Assembly (NCBI GenBank): GCA_003117195.1
Contig: BDSI01000044.1
Span: forward strand, 875,039-939,038
DNA: 64,000 nucleotides
Direction: 5' to 3'
Origin: Eudorina sp. 2006-703-Eu-15
Taxonomy: Eukaryota; Chlorophyta; Chlorophyceae; Chlamydomonadales; Volvocaceae
Shown here: piece by piece, positions 11,234 to 22,652 of the stretch
Layout of the letters: every line of letters begins with the position of its first letter
Position numbering within the stretch: the stretch's first letter is position 1
Made by a program: the position numbers and the translations under genes
The notes under the pieces: generated by a model
The model's input: the letters and a program-made list of their open reading frames with translations, nothing else
The model's database searches: none
Told to the model about the DNA's origin: nothing

Positions 11234-12201
11234 ATTACAGCCTCAGTAATTCTGCTTTGAGATATTGTTCAGAACCAGATAAATTGAGAGCATACGTGAC
11301 GGTGTTACATTGGTACATGCGTTGACAGAAGTACATGTCCTTCACATTCATGGGTCTGCACGCAAGTCCCATCTCTTCAGCGTGCAACATGTGCCATGAC
11401 TCTCCGTGTTCACAACGCTGGGGTTGCCCCAAACCGTCAACACCAATGCATGAGAAACGCGTCTCCCCTTATCTGTTGTGTGTATGAATCGAAAAGCGCG
11501 CTGCACAGACACCATGCGAAATAAGAAGATGCACCCCAACGAAGCCTTCGCGCGCAAATCAGGTCGCCGCCTCTATACCCCCCGCGCGGATCCGTGCCGT
11601 TACGGGAGCGGCCAGTGGGCGACACGGTGCTTGTCTGCGAGCTGGTCATCGCTCGACCGTCTCCCCAAAGCCGAACCCATCCGGCTATATGCAGTCATGA
11701 AAACCCAGCTGTCTCATAATTAAGGAAACCAGTCTCGCACCACTCGCCTGACCAACACAACACGGGAACGGGCCGCTGTTGGCCCGCCCGCAACGCCGTC
11801 GCGAGCAGTCAAGACAGACGAGGCGGGTCAGCCCGACGCAGCAGCGCAGCGAAGAGGGAGTCGACGCGTCCAGCGCTCATCCTCCACATCCCCAACCTGC
11901 CAGCATGCGGGCTATAGCGGACGGATCCCGCCCAAGGGTATGTATCGGTACTCCCAGCAACAAACAGCTCACGACTGTCGCAACCCTAAACCCTAGTATC
12001 AGCACGGCCCACCGGAGCGGTTCCGTGGCGTAACCACTCGCTACAGCAATACCCAAGGGTGCACGTCACCACCGTCCACCGTCCCACGGCACACAAAAGG
12101 GACCTGAGGTGGACACAGAAAAAAAGCTGCGGCCCGGCGGGTTGCAACATCCCACAAGACACAACTGCGTCCGACACTCACATCCGCTACGTGTCTTGTT
12201 A

Positions 12202-12254
<53 letters not shown>

Positions 12255-14689
12255 TTGTGTGTTCGTAGGCAGGCAGAGCACGAGTGCGTGTGTGTATGTA
12301 TTGGTGTTCGCGTAGCTGTGGAGTGCGCAGTGTCACTCGCGCGCGTCCAGCCCCGCGCTTCGGCCCTGAACTCCCCCTCCCACACGGCGACGCAGGCGGC
12401 CCAACATCACTCCGCCGTCGCCTGGCAGTCCGCATTGCCGGGTCCCAACAGCTCCTCCCCCCCACAGAGTTCCCCCGGCAGAGTCCTAGCACTCGCGGAT
12501 GTGTGTGTGTGTGTACGCTTCAGTCACTTGTCCACCAGCTCGCCGTTCGCATCTTCCCCCTCCCTGTCAGTCGGCTGGCCCCGCCTGGGGCCCGGAAGCA
12601 AGGGGCCACCAAACACGGTGGCCGGCCGGCAGAGGGCCCCTCAGCCGAGGGCCCAATCGCTCCCCGTCCTGTCACGTGCTGAAACACCGCCATGTCCCCT
12701 TGCGACCACATTTAACACAATGCCCCATGCCCCGTTCCTTATCCAATGCAACCTAGCTCGCCTGTCCGGCAAGTCCGGCAGATTGTCCCTCTGCCGCGAC
12801 ATGGGTCTTCCGCACCAAACAGGAAACGCAGTCCTACAGAAAATATGTTTGGCGGGCCTACAGAGCAGTACTGGCCAACGCGGACTCAATGACGATCAGG
12901 TCAAGAACCAGCCCCCAGCCAATCAATCCTTACGAGTCAGGCTAGCAGTGGCGGCCCACTTGGGGGCAGAGGGCGTGGAAGCAGCCGGCGCCCGCCCACC
13001 TGCTTCCTCGTCCACATGACAGACCCCGTCACACGTATCTCGGTCTAGTATGGTGCATCCACTGGGATTGAGTTTGCGGCATTTCTCTCCCTCCCTCCTT
13101 TCCCCCTGCGTCGTACGTACGAGCGTCAACGGCATCACAGGCATGAATACTTCCAACAGCAACACGGACAGCGGACAGCGCGGCGCGGCCGAGGCTGGTG
13201 TGGGAGGGCGCCCGCAACACGCTTGGGCTGCTGCGACGCGGCGTCCCCGCCTTCCCCTCCCTCCAGCACAACCTGGCAATTCGCATAGCCAGCTGCTAAC
13301 GCGGCGCCGCCGGGGCCCCCCAAAGGAACGACCCATGGGCCAAGAGGCATCCCGCTTCAGGGTCGGGAGTCGGAACCAGCGGGTCAGCGGGGTTCGACTC
13401 CCGCGGATCCCGCCACACAAAACAGACGCGCGCCCCCAAACTGCCTTAAAACACAACTTTGTCGATGCTGCCTTTGTTCGCGGCGCAGACGGCGCGCCCG
13501 ATCGTCCCCTTGCATCGCTGCGTCCGCCTCTTTCTTGCGCGCGTGGGTGTGCGTGTGCACGTCCCGCATGCAGCGTGCCGGGTTGGTGTCCATATCGTAC
13601 GTTCGTGCATCACTTCCGTCCCGACCTACCCGCACTGCCCTCGAGAGACCAGCCCAGCGGCTATACACCGAGCTTAGCAACACACACACACACATCCCTT
13701 TATTATCTCGGGGGTGGCCCTAAGGGTGATGAGGTGGACCCGTCGGCCCTCAACACCGCCTCGTCCGCCAAACCCCACATGGATTCGACCCACCCACAAC
13801 CCCCAGGGTGGGTGTTAGGCCCTGATCCGCGTTGCCCGAGACCCCCGGGTAGCCCCAGGGTCTACATTGCGCAACTGGGGGATACAAACGGCGCAATCCC
13901 AACTGTCGAACCCAAGGGCCCGAGGGCAGTTCTTCGTCGTCGACCATACCCCATAGCCAAGCGCCTTAAGGGGGGGCAACCCCGAATGCGGCAGTCCAGG
14001 TCACAATGCTCAGAGTTTACGAGGACACAATTTCATGTCACCATACAAATCTCGATGAAGACGCCCGCCGACCGCAGCCAAAGTCCCAAGCCTGCTGTAG
14101 ATCTTGTGTCCAAGCTGCTGCTGTTATTGCCAATGCATGAAAGCGCGCGTCTGAACAATCGCGACGGCAGCGCCGCAAGCCAACCGCATACGCACAAGCA
14201 GCGCAGCCGGGGTGGCAGGACCAAGCCGTTGTGGGCCTGTGCGTTGGCGGCGGATGCAGACGAGGAGGAGCGACCTGCCGCCCTCCCCCCTCCACCCCTC
14301 ACAGGCTCCTCACACGCCCACCGTCACCAGAACTCGCACACAGCTTCTTCTTCGAATCACCCACATTTCCACGGCACTCGAGGCGCGTGCCCCAAGCGCC
14401 GACCCGACCCGAACAAACACGCACCCTCAGCCACGGTGGTCACCGCCTTCACAGCATCTCCCTCCCATTCCTCAATGTCGTTCCCGGTCGCCAGCCTGAT
14501 GCATCGCCGGGACGGAGCGTCATTTCCCCAACCTGAACCTGAAGCTGAACCCTTCAGCCCGTTCACATCCACACCACACCACATGCACACCGCGCCGCCG
14601 GAGTCGCTCTCTCACACAGTCGCGGCACCCCGACGTCCTCCTCCTCCTCATGTCACCGCGCGGCAGCCAGGCCGCGTCGCGTCGTGTGC
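11234..14689. other. Intergenic: calcium-ATPase 3' side and PAF-AH promoter side
   Basis: I see no supportable gene. The stretch holds a (TG)n run at 12205-12252, a shorter one near 12499-12516, and a plant-type telomere-like CCCTAAACCCTA at about 11985-11996. Near 13390-13420 a GCGGGGTTCGACTCCCGC motif resembles a tRNA T-arm, but no cloverleaf could be completed. A long plus-strand open frame (13050-15347) is the antisense shadow of the ATPase exon plus unstructured sequence. Confidence 0.6.
12205..12252 (+). repeat. (TG)n microsatellite
   Basis: About 24 uninterrupted TG units. Confidence 0.95.
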
Positions 14690-17600
14690 TCAAGTGGCCG
14701 ACTTGGTGCGCGTGCCCACCCCACCAGACACTGTCCTGTTCCCCGACACCGTCCGCGACCCCGACACCGTCCGTCCGGACGCCGTCCGGACGTTGGGCTT
14801 CCCGGACAGCGTCCGGCCGGTGCTGGCGTGCACCCGCGTGCCGCGCAGGCAGTTCTCGGGCAGCACCTTGGTGATGAAGCGGGTGAGCAGCGACAGCGGG
14901 ATCGCGCCGGCGCCAATGGCGACCGTGATCAGCCACTCCTGCCACGTCAGCCGCTCCACCTTGAAGAACTTGGTGTTCACGAACGGCACGTTGATGATGA
15001 TGACCTGGAAGACCACGGTGATGAGGATCACGCCCACGAAGATCGGGTTCGTCAAGAGCCCGACGAAGATCGTGTACTCGTCGTTGATGCGGCGCGCGTT
15101 AATCTCGTTGAAGATCTGGCAGAAGATGAAGGCGTTGAAGAGGATCGAGAGCGTCGGGCGGTACTCCAGGTCCGTGTGGGTCTCGTACTCGTCCTTCATC
15201 GTGCTCTCGGCGCCCTTCCACTCCTTGTACAAGTTGCACTCGCTGGTGGCGTTGTACGCCGCAGCCCCGAAGTTGCACATGGCCACCCGGGCGTCATTCG
15301 GAACGAGCGTTGTCACCGTTGAATTCGCCCACAGGGAGTGGAGGTAGCAGGCGTTCGAGTTGATGGAGCTGGAGTCCGGGTGCGTGTAGGGGAAGCCGCA
15401 GTAGTTCATGATGTTGCACATCTGCTGCTTGTTGGTCGCCGTAAGCGTGTTGTTGCACTCGCGCAGCCAGAACTCGCTGCGCGTCTCGATCTCGTACCGG
15501 CCGTTGTATTTGTCTGCGGTGAAGAAGGCCGGCACGCCGTACAGGATGCCAAACATCCAGAACAGCTGATAGCAGCCCTGCACCAGGATGTGCTTCCACA
15601 TGATGCGCGTGATGAGGTTCTCCTCGCGACCGTACGGCTTCATGAGCAGCAGTTCAGGGTTGGGGTCCTCCGTGGCGAGCGCCAGCGCACCCATCGTGTC
15701 CTGCGGGAGGGGGTAGTGAAGCGAGCGGAATTGCATCAAGAGACAAGACACACTAATGACGATGTCGCAGTTCGAATCCCGGCTCCCATCCCGCCACGTA
15801 ATACGTCGTGTCTGCTGTCTGGTGCCGTTTCCTGGAAAGGCAATCCTGCCACTCCAGTAACCGGGTGAGTTGGCCGGTATGGCTGCACGACCCCGCTGCG
15901 GGTGATGGAGGACTGTGGAGGATGGGTGCGCCAGTCCTTGGTAGGGTTGATGATTTGGGGCGCCCACGAAGCTAACTGGGTCCGTTCGATCCCGGGGTCA
16001 GGACTGAGGGGCAACGGTTGCATTTCACGAGACTCACATACATTCACGGGGGGAAGGGGAAACTCACACACACAAGGGGCAGGCGGCGCTGCGCCATCTC
16101 TGTCTGCGCCGCTCTGGACGTCGGTGGCGCCAGCTCTGGAGGTTCCCTATGGCTTCTGTTCATATATGGCTTCTATGCCCTTCTCTTCCTATGCAAGACC
16201 GTCCCCAGGCCACGTTTCTTCCACAGCCAGCCCCCCAGCCCCCCTCACCATGATGAGGTTGACCCACAGAAGCTGCAGCACGTTGAGCGGCTCGTGGCCG
16301 TCAATCACAGCGCCGAAGAACGCAATGACCAGCGCCACAAAGTTGACCGTCAGCTGGAACATGAGGAACTTGCGGATGTTGGTGAAGACGGAGCGCCCCC
16401 ACAGCACCGACTTGACGATGGAGGAGAAGTTGTCGTCCAGGATGACAATGTCCGCCGCCTCCTTGGCCACCTCCGTGCCCGCGATACCCATCGCCAGACC
16501 CACGTCGCTCTCCTTGAGCGCGGGGGCGTCGTTGGTGCCGTCGCCCGTCACCGCCACGACGTCTCCCTGCTGCTTGAGCATCGACACCAGGGTCAGCTTG
16601 TCCTCGGGCGAAGAGCGGGCCAGCACCTGCAGGAACGGGCCAAAGTGATCGATCAAACACACCCAGGTTGGGTTGGAAAGGTTTCAAGGGATGGCCGCAC
16701 AGAGACATCACCAAAGAGCTTCCATCGGCCGGTTCGTCGAGCTTGTGGGCGCCTCCGTGTGCAGCAGTCACTTCTGTCCCTAGCACACCTCGCCGCTCAT
16801 TGTTTGTGACCCCGACGGAGGTCCCAGCGTGCGCATGGTCACTGAGCGCCGGGCGAGTGCCTTTCCTCCTCCGCCGCCCACTTGCAAGAAGGCATCATGT
16901 GTAATATATACCCACACACACGCGGCTCACTTCTCTTCAGCACACCCCGCCGCCCTCCCGCTCCTCCCCTTTCCCCCCCCCCGCCGCCCCCCTCTCCCCC
17001 CCTCCGCGCCCCAGGCCGCTGACCCGCACGCACCCGAAGCTTGGGCAGCAGCGGCAGCAGCTCCTGCGCCGCCATCTTCCTGAACTCCGGTCCCTCCATG
17101 GCGATGCAGTCCTCCGTCAGGATGCCGCACTCGCGGGCAATGTGCTGCGCCGTGTGGATGTTGTCGCCCGTGACCATCCGCACCGTGATGCCGGCGCGCT
17201 GGCACACGCGCACCGCCTCGGGGACCTCCTTGCGGACCGGGTCCTTGATGCCCACAATGGCCATGGCCACCAGGTTGCGGTCCAGGTAGTCCGAGTCCTC
17301 GAAAAAGTCCGCGGGGCGGCTGTCGTCCACCAGCGGGTAGTCCGTGTAGGTGAGGCAGATGCAGCGCAGGCCGCGCTTGGCCATGTTCGTGACGACGTCC
17401 AGTAGCTTGGCGCGCTCCACCTCCGTCATCTCCACGACGCGGGTGCCGTCGTACATGGACGTGCAGCGCTTGAGCACCCATTCCGCAGCGCCCTTGTTGT
17501 AGTGGCGGAACTTGTCGGCGAACTTGACCGTGGCGGAGGCCATCTTTTTGGTCGAGGAGAAACCGAAGACCTGGAGATTGGAGGAGCGGGGAGGAGGTGA

Positions 17601-20600
17601 AGTGAGGGGCGGGTGAGGAGGCGCCGTTGCGATTTCGACGTGGAGGAGTGCGCGTTCAAGGTCGTACAGAGGCCTTGTTTGGCAACACAGCATGTGGAAC
17701 CGCGGGGGCGCAGCTGTTGGTAAGGGATGGCAAGCAACCCCTCTGCAACCGCCGAACTGTGCAAGCCACACTGAGCCGTCTATACCGGGCTGCTGCGACC
17801 GCTGCTGCAAGCAGTCATCGCGCGGAGCCCGGCGCTGAACCGCTACCCAGCACCTGCCATGAAGATGGCTTCTACTGCGCTGCTGCACGACTGCTGCCTG
17901 CCAGCCGTAACTGGCGGCCGCGGTGCAGCGCAGGCCGGTGCCGTATGCCCGGCCGGGAACTGCCTCCGCTTCGACAGATGGATAGCGAGGCTGCGGCTCC
18001 CTCGAGAAGCAAGGTCTCCCGCCACCGCTTCTGCCTCCGTTCGGTGCGCTGCTGGATGCTGTCAGCTGCAACTGCAGCGGACACGCACCCGCTGCGCTCG
18101 CCAGTGCCAGCCGTCGTCCTGCAGTAGTAAGTTTCCGCTGCTGCTGCTGCGGCGGCTGTCCCGTCCGCAGATCACCCGTCCGTACCCTGCCGCCTGGCCT
18201 GCCGGCTGGCGAGCACATGACCACATACTCGTCTCCGCCCCACCTCCAGCTGCAAGGGGCCACCGTCATGCCGGCTGGTCCTGAGCTCCCCAACACCGGC
18301 TGCTCTGACCCGTTCACCTCAAGGCCCATACAACTGAACCGATATATCGTTCAAGCCCACGTTTTATCCTGCTGAACGGCCTGACTGCAAAACACCCATC
18401 ATCCCAGCATCGTCACATCAGCACCCCCATCGCCTTGTTCCCCCACCCCGTCCTCAAGCACACCTTGAACACGCTGGCGTCGTACTCCTCGCGCACGCTG
18501 GCGTAATCGCAGCCCCACTCGCGCAGCATCAGAATCAGTGCGCACTCGGTGCGGTTGCCCACGAAATCGAGTTTCGGACCATTCTCCAGCACGAAGGCCT
18601 TCGAGTTCAGCGCGCAGTTGAGCTTCAGCTCGTTGCAAACGTCTTCGGGTATCTCGGTGGGGGCGGGGCAGTGGTCAAAGACCTTGCCCGCGAACCAACC
18701 CTCCACCACCGTCATTCGGTTCTCCGTGAGGGTACCCGTCTTGTCCGAGCAAATAGCGGTGGCGCCGCCCATCGTCTCGCAGGCCGCCAGCACGCGCACG
18801 AAGTTGTTATCTGTGGGATCACGAGTATGATCACGGTCAACGACCACATCAGGTACATGCCCATTAGTCCCGCCCAAAACCAAGAACCGTCTGTAAAGCT
18901 CTCTATATCTTTTGGCGGATCATCAGTAGTTCGCGGCCTGACACCATGAGGGGCTGTGGGCCCCGCGGCACCGCCACCCGGACCCACCCTTCATCATCTT
19001 CTTCATGGAGTAGGCAAGCGAGATGGTGACGGCCAGCGGCAGACCCTCGGGCACCGCCACCACAATGATGGTGACCGAGTACAGGAAGAACTGGATGGGT
19101 CCGTTCTGGTTGATCTTTTTGGCCGGGAAGCCCTTGTTGACGATGCACCACCTGTCGCACGGTGGGGGCCGGGAGTGAGGGAAAGGAGGCGCGGAGGCGC
19201 GGCGCCGGAGTGGCGCCGAGATGGCGACCCGCAGTCTGTGGGGGGCTCCGACCCCAGCCCCTCTCCATAACAACTCGCACGTCGGCGTTTCGAAACACGC
19301 AGGGTCTTGATCCGAGCGGCAACTGCTCCTGTTCTGCAAGTGCCATCTCATCTTATCGCCCAGTTTAAGCGACTCCCTCCAGCTGGTCCGAAGCCTCAAC
19401 ACCAACAGAACAGCGCTCGAACGGTTTTCTCAACCACACACTGAACATAGGGACCAGTGCGCGAACAACGGGCGCACCCAAGTGCTTACCATTATTGCTT
19501 AGGGAACGTTACCTTATGGACTGCTTGGGGTGAGTCACAGGACTGCTTCGGGTGAGTCACATAAATACCCAGGGCATGACTTTTCCTGCCCTTCCCCGCG
19601 TACTGAACACGCCATATTTCAGAAGCTCCGCCCATAAACCGCCAATCTTTGAGCAAGCAGGTCATCGCAGCTCCCTCCACGCCACAGAGCTCCTCCCAGA
19701 CCCCAAACCCGCGTCTGCTGCACTCACTTGATGAGCAGCGCGACAAAGCAGCAGATGGCCACGCCAAAGCCGACCTTTCCGACTGTGCTGGCGACCCAGG
19801 TCAGCTTCACTTGCAGAGGAGTTTCGTCGTCGCCCGCCTCGCCAACAAGCGCCATGGTTTTGCCCCATTCCGAGTTCTCGCCGACTGCCACCACCAGCAG
19901 CTTGCCGCTGCCCTCACTGACCTGCAGGGTTTTGTGCCCACGGCAAAGGCGCGTTCATGCAGTTTTGCCGTGTTCACGCAATAGTCAGCTGCCGTAATGG
20001 AGTCCCCATGCAGGCCCGGGACCCGAATGAATCCATGCACGCGGTTCAGCAACCTTCCCGCGGCCCATGGACATGGCGCTGCTCCAGCCCTCCTGGGGTC
20101 AACAACGGCTGCACGGCCTCCTCGAAATGTTCCAACCCTTGCCCACCACAGCGCCCCTGGAGCCATCTATTAGCTGCCCAGCAGACAACGGGCCGCGTAC
20201 CTGCGTCCCAGACCGGACCCAGCAGTCGTCATCGGGGTTTTTCTTAATAGGGTCCGATTCTCCTGTAAGGGACGCCTCATCGATGACCAAGCTCTGGCTG
20301 TCAAAGCAAATGCCATCCGCGACAACTTTGTCGCCCGTGTCCAGTAGGTAGACGTCACCAACCACCAGCTGCGTGTTCTCCACTAGAACCGTGTGGCCTC
20401 CGCGGATAACTTTCACCATGATGACGTCCTTTTGAGCGTTGAGTTTCCGGAACTGCCTGTCTTTTTGGTAATCGTTACCAGCACCTGCGCCGCGTCGTTC
20501 AGAGGCAAGTCAGATGTCGGCATGCCGACCTCGAGTTTGGCTGTCTGTGCAGCAGGGATGTGACTGGGGCTCGGCTCTACGTTACAACTTGTACACCAAA

Positions 20601-21295
20601 GGCGCGGAAACCCTGCATTCCAGACTTACTGACGGACACAACGATAATGATGGCCACCCAGATGGCCACCCCCTCAATCCATTCGCCATTATGCCGCTGT
20701 TCCGCTATAGCGGCTCCCAGCACAGTCGACACCTGTACAGGGAGTTGCATTTTGTTAGCCACAGGGCTCGACCGAAACGTCCCTTGCAGACCGACCAATA
20801 TATCTTACCAGCGCTGCCAAGATGAGAATGATAATGACGGGGTCTTGAAGATTGCCCCAGACCAACGCCAAAAACTGTCCACGAGGGATACACCAAAAAA
20901 GCGTCAGGTACACCTCGCGTTCGCAGCGGCAGCGAAGTCCATCAAACTTACAGATTTAGGGGGCACCTCAGCAAACCTATTAACACCATATGCCTCGGCA
21001 TGGGCCTCGATGGACGCGAGCCCTTGCCCTTGCGGGTCGAGGCCCTTGTGAAGGTCCGTGTAAAGGCGCTTAGCCAGGCCTTGCGACCCGCCTATTCCTT
21101 TGAGCGCTGATGTATCCTTAGCCTGAGAGCGCGAATGAGAGCAAATAACGCGATGAGCGCGACGAGCCCGGTCACGCCAGCCCGTTTGCACAACAAAGTC
21201 ACCTCATTCATGGCCAGCAGAGACTCCTGTGATACGTCATAAGGACATGGTGCGGGAGGGGGCGCCTCGACGTCCCCCTTACCCACGGCCGCCAT
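14690..21295 (-). CDS. Plasma-membrane-type Ca2+-transporting P-type ATPase (type IIB), 11 exons
   Basis: Exports Ca2+ from the cytosol with ATP. Exons: 21203-21295, 20952-21122, 20809-20874, 20630-20732, 20201-20484, 19728-19921, 18988-19151, 18464-18810, 17034-17570, 16249-16626, 14690-15700; 1115 residues, phases consistent, ATG 21293-21295. Domains: short cytosolic N-terminus; TM1-TM2; actuator with [13 protein letters not shown]3; TM4 with [10 protein letters not shown]; phosphorylation motif DKTGTLT (Asp381); nucleotide domain with [17 protein letters not shown] and [16 protein letters not shown]5-TM10. The order and the [25 protein letters not shown] signatures fit the PMCA/ACA class rather than SERCA. 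Odd features: the loop after TM7 is about 130 residues with six Cys and three N-glycosylation sequons, and the C-terminal tail holds five R-T-x-S-G repeats. No calmodulin-binding helix is obvious. A splice inside the final exon that would remove the tail cannot be excluded. Confidence 0.93.
15820..16005 (+). repeat. Dispersed repeat family A, copy 2
   Basis: Same ordered blocks as 2270-2460. It sits in the intron between the last two exons of the calcium ATPase. Just upstream (15772-15800) is GTTCGAATCCCGGCTCCC, which resembles a tRNA T-arm / Pol III B box, as expected of a tRNA-derived SINE. Confidence 0.6.
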
Positions 21296-22652
21296 GTTTG
21301 CCCCGCGATTGCAGCCCCGCGAAGGGACACACGCAAAAAAGAAAACTGCTAGAGATGATTAAATGGTATATATCCTAGCCTAGGAAGACATCCGTGCTAT
21401 GAAACAGATAGATTGACGTAAACGACTATGTTCGCACAGAGGTTCTAAGGGGGAATAATGAAAATAATTGTACGGCATCCGTATATTCGCATTCCACCCT
21501 TTTGACACATGGGAAAGTGGTGTTGCTACATTTGTCCATTTAGGGGTTGATTATGAACACTTTAAGGCTGGGTAAAATTCCGATCAACTGCTGTGCATAT
21601 GACGGAATCTTGTTATGACGCTGCTGTAGAAATGTTTGTATGCGTGCGTATCTAAATGGGGAAAGACATGCAAGTTGCAGCTGTCCCCAGTGAGGTCTTT
21701 ATCGAAATGTATGCTGCACCTCGCCGTGGTCGCGCGATTACCGAATGACCGATCCAAATTGTCGTGAATAGCTATGCGGTCCAATACGGCAGAAAACATA
21801 CCAGCCTTAGCGTCGCGTAAGTTCTGCGACTTGTGACGCGCTACTATGCACCGTCAGTGCGGCTACAAGCCAGAACATAGCGGTAGAAATGGTGTTCTGA
21901 AGTCAGTGCGTAACCGGTGCACATCAGGATACGACGCTAGGAAACCGGATCGACCGTACTATTACCTTAGGCGAAACGGGCCAGGACTTCAGACATCGCT
22001 GAAACAATTGTGCACGCAGCAGTTCCTAGGTCAAACTTAAATCCACCCTCCGTGCCGGTTGGCCACATCCCATGCGTAGGAAAGCCTTGAAATCAGCACC
22101 CACGCGCGTGAATGCATTTCGGCATCAGCATGCGTCCGCGGATCGCGCTGCTTCAGACAGCAATTGTGAGACAATGGGCATCGCGCGACGTTACCAAGCC
22201 TTCTACGCCACCGCCCCACGCGCTGCGGTTTCACCTCGAGGCCAAGGTGGTCCTTGGTTGCAGGGATATAACCACTTGAACCCGCCCAACGAGTTGGGCA
22301 TCATCATACGTTGAAAGTTTCCGAGCGAAAGCCTCTGCGCCTGTTAATCATTATCACGGAGATGCCGAGACACACCGATACACGTACATCCATGTGCGGA
22401 GACCGCTGGACGAGTCCGTACACAGAAGTCCAGTAGCCGTCAAGAAGCGCATAACCGTTGCGGAGGGCCCCGTTACACCAGTTCGGCTCGTTGCACGGGT
22501 TCGCCTGCAGTGTCGTGTGCACGTGACGGCGGCTGAGCTTCGTGGCACCATCAACCGCGTCCCCCAGTGGCGGAGTATGCGCGGTGCCATCATATGCACA
22601 CGACAGCTTTTCCGCTGGCACGAAAGCCCACAAGGCACGACATACCGAATCC
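21296..22652. other. Intergenic between KNL1 3' end and Ca2+-ATPase start
   Basis: Lower GC than the exons. Its right part is the KNL1 3' UTR, ending near the TGTAA at 22473-22477. The left part should hold the ATPase promoter. No coding exon or clear core-promoter motif seen. Confidence 0.55.
22473..22477 (-). terminator. TGTAA poly(A) signal, KNL1
   Basis: TTACA on the plus strand, about 176 bp after the KNL1 stop codon at 22653-22655. Confidence 0.6.

Noticed and set aside
13370..13430. Possible tRNA gene
   Set aside because: GCGGGGTTCGACTCCCGC looks like a T-arm, but no matching acceptor stem, D-arm or anticodon arm could be built upstream. It may be a tRNA-derived repeat fragment.
13050..15347. 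Plus-strand open frame of 765 codons
   Set aside because: Its right third is antisense to the calcium-ATPase terminal exon. The rest has no domain, biased composition (Pro/Arg/His) and no splice or poly(A) support.
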